Part shown: in pieces, positions 1 through 9,190 of the stretch
How the letters are laid out: each line of letters opens with the position of its first letter
How positions within the stretch are numbered: position 1 is the first letter of the stretch
NCBI RefSeq assembly: GCF_900116535.1
Contig: NZ_FPAU01000002.1
Coordinates: 407,301 to 471,300 of the forward strand
Reading direction: 5' to 3'
DNA: 64,000 nucleotides
Origin: Kosakonia arachidis
Lineage (GTDB): Bacteria; Pseudomonadota; Gammaproteobacteria; Enterobacterales; Enterobacteriaceae
Notes under the pieces: model-generated
What the model was told of the DNA's origin: nothing
The model's database searches: none
What the model saw: the letters and a program-made list of their open reading frames with translations, nothing else
Made by a program: the position numbers and the translations under genes

Positions 1-275
1 AGTCAATTCGGCGCAGAAGACCTGGCGTCGCAACTGATCCCGTGCCTCTTTCGTACATTTGTGCGCAAGAGGCATAAGCTCTTCTTCTGCATGATGCAAA
101 CGGTTGCGCTAAAGTGTGATATACGTCACCATATGTAAATGCAATCAGAGGAAGTTTGCATTTTTATGTCGGGCATAACAAATTCGCCGCCCTGGTGATG
201 ATAGAATCCTGACACATAACACTATTAATTGTGCCCATTCCAACATCTGTCCGTCTCCTTTGTGAGGAAATTAGC
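1..275. other. nupG upstream region
   Basis: No convincing gene is seen here. A hairpin with 8-bp arms (43-50 and 67-74) and a 16-nt loop could end an upstream transcript that lies outside the window. The rest is the promoter region of nupG, with a CRP-like site listed separately. Confidence 0.5.
115..130 (+). promoter_or_regulatory. CRP-like binding site upstream of nupG
   Basis: The sequence is TGTGA, six bases, TCACC: one perfect half-site and one with a single mismatch to the CRP consensus TGTGA-N6-TCACA. E. coli nupG is known to be controlled by CRP with CytR and DeoR, which makes the site plausible. No CytR or DeoR operator was recognised. Confidence 0.55.
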
Positions 276-1529
276 ATGAATCTTAAGCTGCAGCTGAAAG
301 TCATTATCTTTCTGCAGTTCTGCCTGTGGGGAAGCTGGCTGACGACACTTGGCTCATATATGTTCGTCACGCTGAAATTTGATGGTGCATCTATTGGTGC
401 GGTGTATAGTTCGCTGGGCATTGCCTCGCTACTGATGCCGCCGCTGCTCGGTATCATTGCCGACAAATGGCTGAGCGCGAAATGGGTTTATGCCCTGTGT
501 CATCTGGTCGGTGCGATCACCCTGTTTATTGCCGCAGGCGTTACCACGCCGGGCGCAATGTTTGCCATTATTTTGCTTAACTCACTGGCCTATATGCCAA
601 CGCTGAGTCTGGTAAATACCATCTCTTACTTCCGCCTGAAATCCGCCGGGCACGATATCGTTACCGATTTCCCGCCAATTCGCATCTGGGGCACCATTGG
701 CTTTATCCTGGCGATGTGGGTGGTGAGCTTCTCCGGCTTCGAACTGAGCCATATGCAACTCTATATCGGTGCCGCACTGTCGCTGGTACTAAGCCTGTAC
801 TCCCTGACGCTGCCGTACATGCCGGTTGCGAAAAGCACCGAGAAACAGACCTGGGTGGAAATGCTGGGCCTGAATGCTTTCGCGCTGTTTAAAAACAAGC
901 GCATGGCAATCTTCTTCATCTTCTCGATGATGCTGGGCGCAGAGTTGCAGATCACTAACATGTTCGGCAACACCTTCCTGCACAGCTTCGATGCCAACCC
1001 ACTGTTTGCTAATAGCTTTATCGTGACCCATGCGTCAGTGATGATGTCTATTTCGCAGATTTCCGAAACAGCCTTCATCCTCGCGATTCCGTTCTTTATG
1101 AGCCGCTACGGCATCAAGAACGTAATGATGATCAGTATTTTCGCCTGGGTACTGCGTTTTGGTTTGTTCGCCTATGGCGACCCGACACCGTTCGGCACTG
1201 TGCTGCTGGTACTGTCGATGATTGTCTACGGCTGTGCGTTTGACTTCTTCAACATCTCCGGTTCTGTGTTCGTTGAGAAAGAGGTTAACCCAGCGATCCG
1301 CGCCAGTGCGCAGGGTATGTTGCTGATGATGACCAACGGCTTCGGCTGCATCCTCGGCGGTATGGCCAGCGGCAAAGTGGTAGAGATCTACACCACCGCA
1401 GGTGTTACCGACTGGAAAACCGTATGGCTGATTTTTGCCAGTTATTCGCTGGTGCTGGCTTTTGCCTTCGTGGCACTGTTTAAATACAAACATGTGCGCG
1501 AACCTGCAGCAGTCGCCCAGAAAGCGTAA
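276..1529 (+). CDS. nupG: Nucleoside:H+ symporter NupG
   Basis: Inner-membrane major facilitator protein that imports purine and pyrimidine nucleosides with protons. The 417-residue product starts MNLKLQLK and follows the E. coli NupG sequence as I recall it over the whole length, including the segments DFPPIRIWGTIGF and MFGNTFLHSFD. It is almost entirely hydrophobic, consistent with 12 membrane segments, and ends in a basic cytoplasmic tail. The ATG at 276 is chosen over an in-frame upstream start because GAGGAAA sits just before it. It stands alone, followed by a terminator, and lies on the speC side as in E. coli, although a citrate locus is inserted between the two here. NupG rather than its paralogue XapB is favoured by sequence and neighbourhood. 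Confidence 0.95.
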   Translation: MNLKLQLKVIIFLQFCLWGSWLTTLGSYMFVTLKFDGASIGAVYSSLGIASLLMPPLLGIIADKWLSAKWVYALCHLVGAITLFIAAGVTTPGAMFAIILLNSLAYMPTLSLVNTISYFRLKSAGHDIVTDFPPIRIWGTIGFILAMWVVSFSGFELSHMQLYIGAALSLVLSLYSLTLPYMPVAKSTEKQTWVEMLGLNAFALFKNKRMAIFFIFSMMLGAELQITNMFGNTFLHSFDANPLFANSFIVTHASVMMSISQISETAFILAIPFFMSRYGIKNVMMISIFAWVLRFGLFAYGDPTPFGTVLLVLSMIVYGCAFDFFNISGSVFVEKEVNPAIRASAQGMLLMMTNGFGCILGGMASGKVVEIYTTAGVTDWKTVWLIFASYSLVLAFAFVALFKYKHVREPAAVAQKA

Positions 1530-1532
1530 GAC

Positions 1533-1565
1533 AATAACCCGGCCTGAGCGCCGGGTTATTTATTC
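1533..1565 (+). terminator. Rho-independent terminator of nupG
   Basis: A perfect 11-bp stem (1533-1543 with 1550-1560), 6-nt loop, GC-rich core and T-rich 3' arm, starting four bases after the nupG stop codon. Confidence 0.85.
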
Positions 1566-1581
1566 CTTTATCCACACACTA

Positions 1582-1790
1582 AGAGCCCATCCCATTAGGC
1601 TATTTTATTTGCCATTTTGGTCCTGGGCAGTACTCACACAAAATGTGTCGGCATTTTGAACGCCGTTTGCGGTGGCCCTTTAGGGCGAGCGAAGCGAGTC
1701 ATCCTCACATACTGCGTGTACGCCCCGGTTGTTGCGCACTGTCCGTGTCCAACCTGGCTGCAACAATATACGCCTACTGGGACAGGCTCT
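1582..1790. repeat. About 209-bp intergenic repeat element with inverted ends
   Basis: The segment opens with AGAGCCCATCCCA and closes with TGGGACAGGCTCT, which are imperfect inverted copies (11 of 13 positions). Its interior (CCATTAGGCTATTTTATTTGCC and GGGCGAGCGAAGCGAG-type stretches) resembles a repeat I have seen between genes in other Enterobacteriaceae, but I cannot name the family with certainty. It has no credible coding content and sits between the nupG terminator and the convergent citG. It fills most of the gap 1530-1832. Confidence 0.55.
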
Positions 1791-1832
1791 AAGTCTGTTC
1801 CGTCCGGGTAAATCCATTTAACGGATATGGCA

Positions 1833-2663
1833 TTATGGAAGTTGTGCCAAAACGTACGCGACTGCCAGCAAATCGGCGCTGCCGCCAGGGCTTAAGTGCC
1901 GTGCCATCAGCGCCTGGTCCATTTCAGACAACGCATCATTATCCCAGCCGTCCGCCAGTAACGTTGCCGCATAATCCTGTACGTAGCGCAATCCTGCAAT
2001 ACCGCCGCGCGACACAAGATTGCTGTCCGGGTTTGTCGCCATCAGACGCAATAACGCATGCTGCAAGCGCCGTTCGCCCTGCTCCTGATGCCAGAACGGC
2101 AGTACCGCGCGGCGCACGGTGACAAAACCCTGTTCAGCCTCGCCGCGGGCACCGGTAAGACCATACTCCAGGAACTGTTTCTCACCTGCCGTCACAGCCT
2201 GCGGCCGGGCTGCAAGTTCACGCGCCACCAGCCCGCGACAGATTTCACTGACCTGCCGACACAACGTTTCAGCCTGCAGCGCACGGCGTTGTCCCTGCAA
2301 TCGTCCGGCGGCAAAACAGAGCAGACCTAGCGAAAAAATCCCGCCTTTATGGGTATTCACTCCGCCGGTGGCAGCAAACATCGCCTGCTCGCAGGCGATG
2401 CCCGCCGGTCGCAGCAGGCGCAACTGGACATCTGCCGCCTTGTGGGCATGTTCGCGCCCGGCCTGTTCAAAGACAGAAAACCATGGCGTGATGGCCGCAA
2501 TGCTGCGTAAAAACAGCGCATGATCCATATCCTGGTGCGAGCCGTTGTTCGCCCGGTCCACCAGCCCCGGTTTCGGCGTGAGATCCAGTTCCAGCCGCAG
2601 TGCCCAGGCAGCCAGTGCCGGTACGCTGATAACAGCGGGTTCAGTCGCGAGTAAACCAGCCAT
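1833..2663 (-). CDS. citG: Triphosphoribosyl-dephospho-CoA synthase CitG
   Basis: Makes 2'-(5''-triphosphoribosyl)-3'-dephospho-CoA from dephospho-CoA and ATP, the precursor of the citrate lyase prosthetic group. The product has the CitG/MdcB signatures LTPKPGLVDRANNGSHQDMD near residue 30 and ATGGVNTHKGG near residue 100, plus NPDSNLVSRGG and SPGGSADLLA at the C-terminal end. About 276 residues matches the family. The ATG at 2663 is preferred to a TTG one codon upstream; GGAG lies about ten bases before it, inside citX, whose 3' end it overlaps by 23 bases. It is the last gene of the citrate lyase operon and is convergent with nupG. Confidence 0.93.
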   Translation of the reverse strand: MAGLLATEPAVISVPALAAWALRLELDLTPKPGLVDRANNGSHQDMDHALFLRSIAAITPWFSVFEQAGREHAHKAADVQLRLLRPAGIACEQAMFAATGGVNTHKGGIFSLGLLCFAAGRLQGQRRALQAETLCRQVSEICRGLVARELAARPQAVTAGEKQFLEYGLTGARGEAEQGFVTVRRAVLPFWHQEQGERRLQHALLRLMATNPDSNLVSRGGIAGLRYVQDYAATLLADGWDNDALSEMDQALMARHLSPGGSADLLAVAYVLAQLP

Positions 2664-3180
2664 CAATCAGTTTCTCCACGCGGGCAACCACTTCATCAAT
2701 CGGATGGCGGCGCGAACGCGCACAGCCGTGCGCTGGCTCATCGCACACCAGGCAACGGCGAGTATTCAGATCCAGTGAATGACGCCCGACCTGTCCCGCC
2801 TGCGGGCACAACACATCAAAATCCCACAGACGACCCAGAGGATGCGTCTGTTCCATCTCAACGCACTGCGCCTTGATTTCCACCGCCGGATGCGCAACAC
2901 ACCACAGGGCTTCTGCGCCGGTCGGCAGCCACAGCACTTGCCGGTCCAGCACCTGCCAGCGGTTCTGCCATAGCAATTGATCGCAGGTCTGCAACGCCAC
3001 ACCCATGGTATTGCGATAGCGAATGCTGTCTTTAACCGCGCCGGGCGTCACCAGCGTCAGTGAAATGACCGGTTGTTGATAGTGAGCGAGCCAGTCAGCC
3101 TGACGCGCTGCACGGCTATCTTTCGCCGCCAGCAGCGCTTCAAGGCTGACGCCCGATCTTATGGGCGTCAGTGTCGTCAT
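2641..3180 (-). CDS. citX: Apo-citrate lyase phosphoribosyl-dephospho-CoA transferase CitX
   Basis: Transfers the prosthetic group made by CitG to a serine of the acyl carrier protein CitD. At 179 residues it has the usual length of free-standing CitX. Recognisable family stretches are the N-terminal LLAAKDSRAARQ, the central YRNTMG and the GRLWDFDV segment. Its ATG overlaps the citF stop by four bases (ATGA), showing translational coupling. The C-terminal extension with CLVCDEPAHGC is cysteine-rich and also seen in other CitX proteins. Confidence 0.93.
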   Translation of the reverse strand: MTTLTPIRSGVSLEALLAAKDSRAARQADWLAHYQQPVISLTLVTPGAVKDSIRYRNTMGVALQTCDQLLWQNRWQVLDRQVLWLPTGAEALWCVAHPAVEIKAQCVEMEQTHPLGRLWDFDVLCPQAGQVGRHSLDLNTRRCLVCDEPAHGCARSRRHPIDEVVARVEKLIDGWFTRD

Positions 3181-4703
3181 GCATTTTCCTCTTTAACCTG
3201 ACGGACAACGTCAATGACGGTGCCATCACGGTAGCGGATCACCCCGACAATACGGTCAGTAAAGGCGATCGGTTTAGGTTCACCTGTCAGCGAGATGGCG
3301 CGTTGATACAGTGTTTCGATATCAACAATTTTCAGCCCCGCCGCCAGCAGGCGTTCGCGGATCTCAGGACGCGCCGGGTTCACCGCAATCCCATGGTCAG
3401 TCACCAGCACATCGATGCTTTCCCCGGGTGTCAGCAACGTGGTCACGCGTTTCACCACCGTCGGAATACGGCTACGTAGTAAGGGCGCCACAACAATGGT
3501 CAGGTTTGCCGCAGCCGCCACATCACAGTGGCCACCAGATGCGCCGCGCATTACACCGTCTGAACCGGTAATAACATTGACGTTAAACTCCGTGTCGATC
3601 TCAAGCGCGCTGAGGATCACCACATCCAACTGGTCGCAGCAAGCAGCTTTGCCGCCGGGGTTGGCATAGACATCAGTCGAGATCTCAACGTGGTTCGGGT
3701 TACGGTGCAGTGATGCCGCGGCCTCGCCGTCAAAACACTGCGTGTCCAGCAGCTTACCGATTAGCCCTTTTTCATGCAGACTCACCAGCGCACCAGTGAT
3801 ACCACCGAGCGCGAAACTGGCCTTCACCCCGAGGCGCTCCATTTTCTCTTCCATAAAGCGGGTCGCCGCCGTCGACGCTGCGCCGGAGCCGGTCTGCATG
3901 GAAAAACCATCCTTGAAATAGCCGGAGTGCTCGATCACATCCGCCGCATAGCGCGCGATCATCAATTCACGCGGATTGCTGGTGACACGCGCTGCGCCAA
4001 CGCTGATTTTTGCCGGATCGCCCACACTCTCCACCTGCACAATCAAATCCACCTGCTCCTGACCAAGGCTGGCGGGCATATTCGGGAACGGCACCAACGC
4101 TTCCGTCAGCAGCACCACTTTGTGGGCGAACTTCGCATCCACCATTGCATAGCCCAGCGAACCGCAGCAGGATTTGCCCTGTGTGCCGTTGGCGTTGCCA
4201 AACTCATCGCTGCAGGGTACGCCAAGAAAGGCGACGTCAATCTTCAGTTCGCCATCCTGCAACAGTTTGACGCGCCCGCCGTGGGAGTGAATCTGTACCG
4301 GTTCTGCCATCAGTCCATGAGAGATTGCATCCGCCAGCTTGCCGCGCATGCCGGAAGTATAAATGCGGGTAATCACACCGCTCTCAATATGTTCGATCAG
4401 CGCATCGTTGCAGGTCATCAGTGAACTGGAGGCCAGCGTCAGATTTTTGAATCCCAGACGCGCCAGCGTGGCGACAACATGGTTAATCACCCGGTCACCT
4501 TCGCGGAAAGCGTGGTGGAACGAGATGGTCATCCCGTCTTTCAGGCCACTGCGGGCGATGGCGTCTTCCAGCGTGGCGCAGAGTTTGCGCGTGTGTTTGC
4601 TGTTAACGTCCGCCAGCCACGGCGTGGCCGCATGAGCGCTGTCGAAGGGTTTTAACTCACGCAGATGGGGAAAATTAACGTGAAGAAGCTCTGTCTGATT
4701 CAT
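3177..4703 (-). CDS. citF: Citrate lyase alpha subunit CitF (citrate CoA-transferase)
   Basis: Exchanges the acetyl group on CitD for citrate, forming citryl-ACP and acetate, the first half-reaction of citrate lyase in the cytoplasm. The 508-residue product has the CoA-transferase-like fold segments GVPCSDEFGNANG and the DHGIAVNPARPE motif near the C-terminus, all typical of CitF. The ATG at 4703 (MNQTELLH) is chosen because the longer upstream reading (13 residues) overlaps the end of citE. It sits ten bases after citE and is coupled to citX. Confidence 0.95.
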   Translation of the reverse strand: MNQTELLHVNFPHLRELKPFDSAHAATPWLADVNSKHTRKLCATLEDAIARSGLKDGMTISFHHAFREGDRVINHVVATLARLGFKNLTLASSSLMTCNDALIEHIESGVITRIYTSGMRGKLADAISHGLMAEPVQIHSHGGRVKLLQDGELKIDVAFLGVPCSDEFGNANGTQGKSCCGSLGYAMVDAKFAHKVVLLTEALVPFPNMPASLGQEQVDLIVQVESVGDPAKISVGAARVTSNPRELMIARYAADVIEHSGYFKDGFSMQTGSGAASTAATRFMEEKMERLGVKASFALGGITGALVSLHEKGLIGKLLDTQCFDGEAAASLHRNPNHVEISTDVYANPGGKAACCDQLDVVILSALEIDTEFNVNVITGSDGVMRGASGGHCDVAAAANLTIVVAPLLRSRIPTVVKRVTTLLTPGESIDVLVTDHGIAVNPARPEIRERLLAAGLKIVDIETLYQRAISLTGEPKPIAFTDRIVGVIRYRDGTVIDVVRQVKEENA

Positions 4704-4713
4704 TATACTGTCC

Positions 4714-5589
4714 TTACCGACGCACGCCGGACGCGGCCGCACGTTCCAGCACCATCTGCGCGTGATTAATAATCGGGGCGTCGATCATTTTGCCGTTCAG
4801 CGAAACGACGCCAAGCCCGTTGCGTTCACCCTCTTCTGCCGCTTCAATAACCCGTTGCGCGTGGTCAACTTCCTCCTGTGTCGGCGCATAAGCATTATGC
4901 AGCAGATCGATTTGCCGCGGGTTGATCAGCGACTTACCGTTGAAGCCCATTTTGCGGATCAACCCGACTTCGCGCAGGAATCCGGCTTCGTCGTTAACGT
5001 CTGACCACACCACATCAAAAGCGTCGATACCGGCGGCGCGTGCGGCGTGCAGCACTGCGCAGCGAGCATAAAACAGCTCTGTACCGTCGCCGCGTTCGGT
5101 CTGCATATCCATCACATAGTCGAAAGCGGCCAGCGCAATACCGATCAGACGCTGAGAGCTACGGGCGATCGCTACGGCATTAATAACGCCGATCGCGGAT
5201 TCGATGGCCGCCATTACGCGGGTCGATCCCACTTCACGTCCGCAGGCCAACTCGATACGTTCGAGATGACGTTCCAGTTCGTAGATATCTTCTGGGGTAT
5301 CCGTTTTCGGTAAGCGCACCACATCCACGCCAGCACGAACGACCGCTTCCAGATCCGGCAGGCCAAACGGCGTGTTCAGCGGGTTGATACGCACCACGGT
5401 TTCGATATCCTGGTACATCGGGTGTTGCAGGGCATGAAATACCAGCAGTCGTGCGGTGTCTTTTTCACGCAGAGAGACGGCATCTTCCAGATCAAACATG
5501 ATCGAATCCGGACGATAGATAAACGCGGTGGAGAGCATGGCGGCGTTAGCGCCTGGCAGAAACAACATGCTACGACGGAGTTTTTTCAC
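4714..5589 (-). CDS. citE: Citrate lyase beta subunit CitE (citryl-ACP lyase)
   Basis: Cleaves citryl-ACP to oxaloacetate and acetyl-ACP. The 291-residue protein begins [15 protein letters not shown] and contains the HpcH/HpaI-family signatures [26 protein letters not shown] and [16 protein letters not shown]. The short N-terminus resembles the Klebsiella enzyme more than the E. coli one as I recall them. The start overlaps the citD stop by four bases. Confidence 0.95.
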   Translation of the reverse strand: MKKLRRSMLFLPGANAAMLSTAFIYRPDSIMFDLEDAVSLREKDTARLLVFHALQHPMYQDIETVVRINPLNTPFGLPDLEAVVRAGVDVVRLPKTDTPEDIYELERHLERIELACGREVGSTRVMAAIESAIGVINAVAIARSSQRLIGIALAAFDYVMDMQTERGDGTELFYARCAVLHAARAAGIDAFDVVWSDVNDEAGFLREVGLIRKMGFNGKSLINPRQIDLLHNAYAPTQEEVDHAQRVIEAAEEGERNGLGVVSLNGKMIDAPIINHAQMVLERAAASGVRR

Positions 5590-5879
5590 AGCAGTTTCCC
5601 CCAGTCGATCTCTGTTCCTTCCGATGCGCGCAGTACCGCGCTCTGTAAACGTGCGCGGATAACACAGTCCAGCGCGCCTTTGTCTTCAATGATGATCAAG
5701 CCCTGGTGAACCGCCATTGCACGCAGCGTGTCGTTCACCACCTTACGGATCTGATCGCCAAATTGCTTGATAACCTCGCTGTGAATAACGACTTCTAACT
5801 CGCCTTCGGCGGGGGCTATTTTTACCATCAGGTCGCTGGACTCCATGGTTCCGGCCAGCGCCTCCCTCACAATTTTCAT
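5586..5879 (-). CDS. citD: Citrate lyase acyl carrier protein CitD (gamma subunit)
   Basis: A 97-residue carrier protein that holds the phosphoribosyl-dephospho-CoA arm during the lyase cycle. Ser14, in [10 protein letters not shown], is the expected attachment residue from work on the Klebsiella enzyme. The size is typical of the family. It starts 17 bases after citC, within one operon, and overlaps citE by four bases. Confidence 0.95.
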   Translation of the reverse strand: MKIVREALAGTMESSDLMVKIAPAEGELEVVIHSEVIKQFGDQIRKVVNDTLRAMAVHQGLIIIEDKGALDCVIRARLQSAVLRASEGTEIDWGKLL

Positions 5880-5896
5880 ATTTAGATTCCTGATTT

Positions 5897-6916
5897 TTAA
5901 ACAGCTTCCGCGCTGTAGTGGGATTCGAGATGCGCGAAAGTGGTATCCGGTACAATTTCCCGAATACGGGAAAACTGGTGTGTTTGCAGTAAACGGCGCA
6001 CTTCAGACGCGGAGATGGCATTGCCGGTCGCTTTAAGGCGCGGAATTTCCACCACCTCCACCGTCCCCGCCAGCAGTTGATGCATCGTCTGATTGTACTG
6101 GCGGGTAATGTCGCAAAAGGGTTCGCTACCGATAAAGCGGTGGGTGATACCCAGCGCGGGTGCAATGTAGTTGCGGAAAATCAGCAGGTCGATTTCGCTC
6201 CATGCCTGCTGTACTTTGCCGGTCTCTTTCAGGAAATAAGCCGGGAAAGTGGCGCGGGAAATAATGTACTGAGAGCCTTCGTGAACGATGACATTCGGCA
6301 GATGTGCCACACCCGCCTTCACCATTTTCAGCCGCGCGGCAAAGGGGAAGAACGACGCGTCTTCGCGCACCACGAACAGGTGCAGCCAGTCGCAGACACG
6401 TGCGGCCTGCTCCACCAGATGGCGGTGCCCCAGCGTAAAGGGATTAGCATTCATCACAATCGCGCCGATGCGTTTGCCTGGCATGCGATCGATCTGCAAC
6501 GTGCGGCAGTAACGCTGAATCCCCGACGGGGTATTCTCCATCAGCACTGCGTTGTTGCCGCTTTGCGCCACCGGCCAGAAGCCACTGTGGCGGAAACGTT
6601 CCAGGTTGCAGGGGCGCGTGCAGAGAAATAGATGAAAATGCCCCCGCGCCAGCGCCAGATGGGAAACCTCCGCCAGCAGACGCGCACTGAGATTTTCGCC
6701 GCGTAGCTCTTCATCCACTGCAACACATTTGATGACATTGGCGGCCAGGCCCGCACAACCCACCAGCCGGTTTCCCGACCAGGCTTCAACGAAAGTGGTG
6801 ATATCACTGTCCATACCTAATCCACTGTCTGCGAGCAACGTGCGGATCGAGGCCAGCCGTTGAGTATTGCCGTTGACTTCCGCCACGCGGAAGTCGATGG
6901 GGGGTCGTGCCTGCAT
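5897..6916 (-). CDS. citC: [Citrate (pro-3S)-lyase] ligase CitC
   Basis: Acetylates the prosthetic group of CitD with acetate and ATP, switching citrate lyase on. The 339-residue protein has an N-terminal acetyltransferase-like domain (to about residue 140, with VDEELRGENLSARLL) and a C-terminal nucleotidyltransferase domain carrying MNANPFTLGHRHLVEQAA, whose TLGH is the nucleotide-binding motif. GAAAGG precedes the ATG at 6916. In the usual Klebsiella order citC leads citDEF; here a symporter and a FAH-family gene lie ahead of it. Confidence 0.94.
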   Translation of the reverse strand: MQARPPIDFRVAEVNGNTQRLASIRTLLADSGLGMDSDITTFVEAWSGNRLVGCAGLAANVIKCVAVDEELRGENLSARLLAEVSHLALARGHFHLFLCTRPCNLERFRHSGFWPVAQSGNNAVLMENTPSGIQRYCRTLQIDRMPGKRIGAIVMNANPFTLGHRHLVEQAARVCDWLHLFVVREDASFFPFAARLKMVKAGVAHLPNVIVHEGSQYIISRATFPAYFLKETGKVQQAWSEIDLLIFRNYIAPALGITHRFIGSEPFCDITRQYNQTMHQLLAGTVEVVEIPRLKATGNAISASEVRRLLQTHQFSRIREIVPDTTFAHLESHYSAEAV

Positions 6917-6933
6917 GGTATTGCCTTTCGTCC

Positions 6934-7803
6934 TTAGTGTGCCGCCGTCAGCGAATAAGCTGGCGCTGGCGCATCAATAATCACATTACTGAGGTGACCG
7001 ATATTCTCGATCTCCACTTCGATGCGATCGCCCGCCTTCATAAACAATGGCGGGTTGCGTTTTTTGCCGACGCCGCCCGGCGAGCCGGTGATGATGACAT
7101 CGCCCGGCGTCAGGCTAGTGAAGGTACTGATGTACTCGATAAGCTCAGCCACCTTATGAATCATGCTGGCGGTGTTATCGTCCTGCACCATGCGGCCATT
7201 CAACCAGGTGCGGATCGCCAGTTGATGCGGATCAGGGATCTCATCCGCCGTCGTCATCCATGGGCCGAAAGCGCCAGTTTGCCGCCAGTTTTTCCCGGCG
7301 GTAAACCAGGTGTGTTGCCAGTCGCGCGCCGAACCATCCATGTAGCAGCTGTAGCCGGCAACGTGGTTTAAAGCCGCCTCACGGGAGATATTTTCGCCCC
7401 CTGTTCCGATGATCACTGCCAGCTCGCCTTCATAGTCGAATTCACTGGAGTGACGCGGCTTCAGTACCGGCGCGTTATGACCGGTTTGCGAATCCGCAAA
7501 GCGAACAAAGAGCGTTGGTGCCGGGTTATGCTGATCGAATTCTTTGCGCTTTTCGGCGTAGTTCATGCCGACGCAGAGAATTTTGGCCGGATTATCAATG
7601 ACCGGCAGAAATTGCAGATCGTCGAAGCGGATATCTGCCGTTTCACCGTCCAGTTGTTGCGCTTCATTCAGCGCGTTGGCAGCGAGCAGTGATTTCAAAT
7701 CACCGTAACGGTCGCCCAGACGCTGCCCCAGATTGATTACGCCATCAGCCTTGACGATGCCGTAACTCCGGATCCCCTGATGGACAAAGCTTGCGAGTTT
7801 CAT
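6934..7803 (-). CDS. FAH-family hydrolase/decarboxylase in the citrate operon
   Basis: A 289-residue fumarylacetoacetate hydrolase-superfamily enzyme. The metal-binding residues are present: Glu125 and Glu127 in EFDYEGEL, Asp156 in YMDGSARDW, and the lysine Lys171 before TGAFGPW. Known family reactions include acylpyruvate hydrolysis and oxaloacetate decarboxylation. It lies 17 bases before citC and 22 bases after the symporter gene, so it is co-transcribed with citrate lyase. No oadGAB (sodium-pump oxaloacetate decarboxylase) occurs in the window, so removing oxaloacetate is an attractive but unproven role. The ATG at 7803 is used; longer readings enter the symporter gene. Confidence 0.85.
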   Translation of the reverse strand: MKLASFVHQGIRSYGIVKADGVINLGQRLGDRYGDLKSLLAANALNEAQQLDGETADIRFDDLQFLPVIDNPAKILCVGMNYAEKRKEFDQHNPAPTLFVRFADSQTGHNAPVLKPRHSSEFDYEGELAVIIGTGGENISREAALNHVAGYSCYMDGSARDWQHTWFTAGKNWRQTGAFGPWMTTADEIPDPHQLAIRTWLNGRMVQDDNTASMIHKVAELIEYISTFTSLTPGDVIITGSPGGVGKKRNPPLFMKAGDRIEVEIENIGHLSNVIIDAPAPAYSLTAAH

Positions 7804-7825
7804 ATCAGTTCCTGTAACACTTGAA

Positions 7826-9190
7826 TCAAACGAGGAAATTGCCGAGCACCAACAGCGATACCGAGACGTTGATCGCACCGCCGATACGGGTTGCGATCTG
7901 CGCAAACGGCATCAGGCTCATGCGGTTACCCGCGGTCAGGATGGCAACATCCCCTGTACCGCCCTGGCCGCTCTGGCAGCAGGAAACAATGGCCACATCA
8001 ATAGGATGCATGCCGATCTTTTTGCCCACAAAAAAGCCAGTGGCAACCAGTGCGGAAACGGTGCTCACGATCACCAGCAGGTTGTTGATGGTGAACGCAT
8101 GAACCAGCTCTTCCCATGGCGTGATAGCCACACCGACGGCGAAGAGGATGGGATAGGTAACGGAGGTCTGGAAGAATTTGTATACCACCTGAGAGCCTTC
8201 CAGCAGACGCGGAGAGACACCGTTCGCCAGCTTGATCAGAACGGCAACGAACAGCATACCAACCGGCGCAGGCAATCCAATCAGCTTGTGACCGAGCATG
8301 CCGATCATGTACAGCAGCACAGCAAGCAGCGCGCCAGCCGCAATAGTGGTGACATCAGTTTTACCGGATACAGCCGGTGTAGCCGGAGCCTGTTCATCAC
8401 CGTTGCTGCGATTAGGCATTAACTGCCCTTCGCCGGTCAGGTGCGGGAAGCGTTTACCCAACTGATTCAGACAACCAGAGATGATGATGGCAGTCAGGCC
8501 ACCAAGCATGACCATCGGCAATACACGACCGAGCGCAACGCCCTGATCCATATGCAGCAGTGTCGCGTAACCTATCGAGAGCGGGATCGCGCCCTCACCC
8601 ACACCACCCGCCATGATCGGCAGAATGATAAAGAAGAAGATCTGGAACGGCTCCATACCGAGCGCCAGGCCCACACCCATTCCCACCAGCATGCCGACGA
8701 TTTCGCCACACAGCATCGGGAAGAAGATACGCAGGAAGCCCTGGATCAGCGTGGTGCGATTCATGCTCATGATACTGCCGACAATGATGCAGCAGATATA
8801 GAGATAAAGAATGTTGGTGGATTTGTAGAACTTGGTGGTGGATTCCACGACCACATCCGGCAACAGGCCGTAGTAAACCATCGCCGAGGGAATAAAGGTC
8901 GCGCAAATAGCCGCTGCGCCCAGTTTGCCGACGATCGGCAGACGTTTGCCGAATTCACCGCAGGCAAAGCCGAAGAATGCCAACGTGGCTACCATTACCA
9001 CGATATCGCTCGGCAACTTACCGCCCAGGCAGTCAATGGCAATTAATGCACCGGCTAACAGGAATAATGGCAGAGGAATAATCCCGATTTTCCAGGTATC
9101 CATAATGTGCCACCATTTTTCTTTCAGTGGTTTCTTTTGAATCTCAAGCGATTCAGAGGTAACAGAAAATGAATCGTCAGTTGTGCTCAT
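7826..9190 (-). CDS. citS: Citrate:cation symporter, 2-hydroxycarboxylate transporter family
   Basis: Inner-membrane carrier that brings in citrate with cations for fermentation. The 454-residue protein has about 11 hydrophobic segments and both re-entrant-loop motifs of the family: GGVGEGAIPLSIGY in the first half and CQSGQGGTGDVAILTA in the second. The C-terminal NRMSLMPFAQIATRIGGAINV matches CitS-type carriers. As the first gene of the operon it sets the order symporter, FAH enzyme, citCDEFXG. It could be the paralogue called CitW in Klebsiella; sequence alone does not settle the name. Confidence 0.9.
   Translation of the reverse strand: MSTTDDSFSVTSESLEIQKKPLKEKWWHIMDTWKIGIIPLPLFLLAGALIAIDCLGGKLPSDIVVMVATLAFFGFACGEFGKRLPIVGKLGAAAICATFIPSAMVYYGLLPDVVVESTTKFYKSTNILYLYICCIIVGSIMSMNRTTLIQGFLRIFFPMLCGEIVGMLVGMGVGLALGMEPFQIFFFIILPIMAGGVGEGAIPLSIGYATLLHMDQGVALGRVLPMVMLGGLTAIIISGCLNQLGKRFPHLTGEGQLMPNRSNGDEQAPATPAVSGKTDVTTIAAGALLAVLLYMIGMLGHKLIGLPAPVGMLFVAVLIKLANGVSPRLLEGSQVVYKFFQTSVTYPILFAVGVAITPWEELVHAFTINNLLVIVSTVSALVATGFFVGKKIGMHPIDVAIVSCCQSGQGGTGDVAILTAGNRMSLMPFAQIATRIGGAINVSVSLLVLGNFLV

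Noticed and set aside
1..138. Open frame from the window edge to a stop at 136-138
   Set aside because: It reads through a hairpin and the CRP-like site, and does not match the C-terminus of MltC, the expected neighbour.
164..466. Open frame on the minus strand over the nupG start
   Set aside because: It overlaps a well-supported gene, has no ribosome-binding site and reads as composition-driven sequence.
3774..4424. 216-codon frame opposite citF
   Set aside because: Antisense shadow of a conserved gene.
8441..9046. 201-codon open frame opposite the citrate symporter gene
   Set aside because: A His/Gln/Arg-rich shadow of a membrane protein gene; antisense frames of such genes often stay open.
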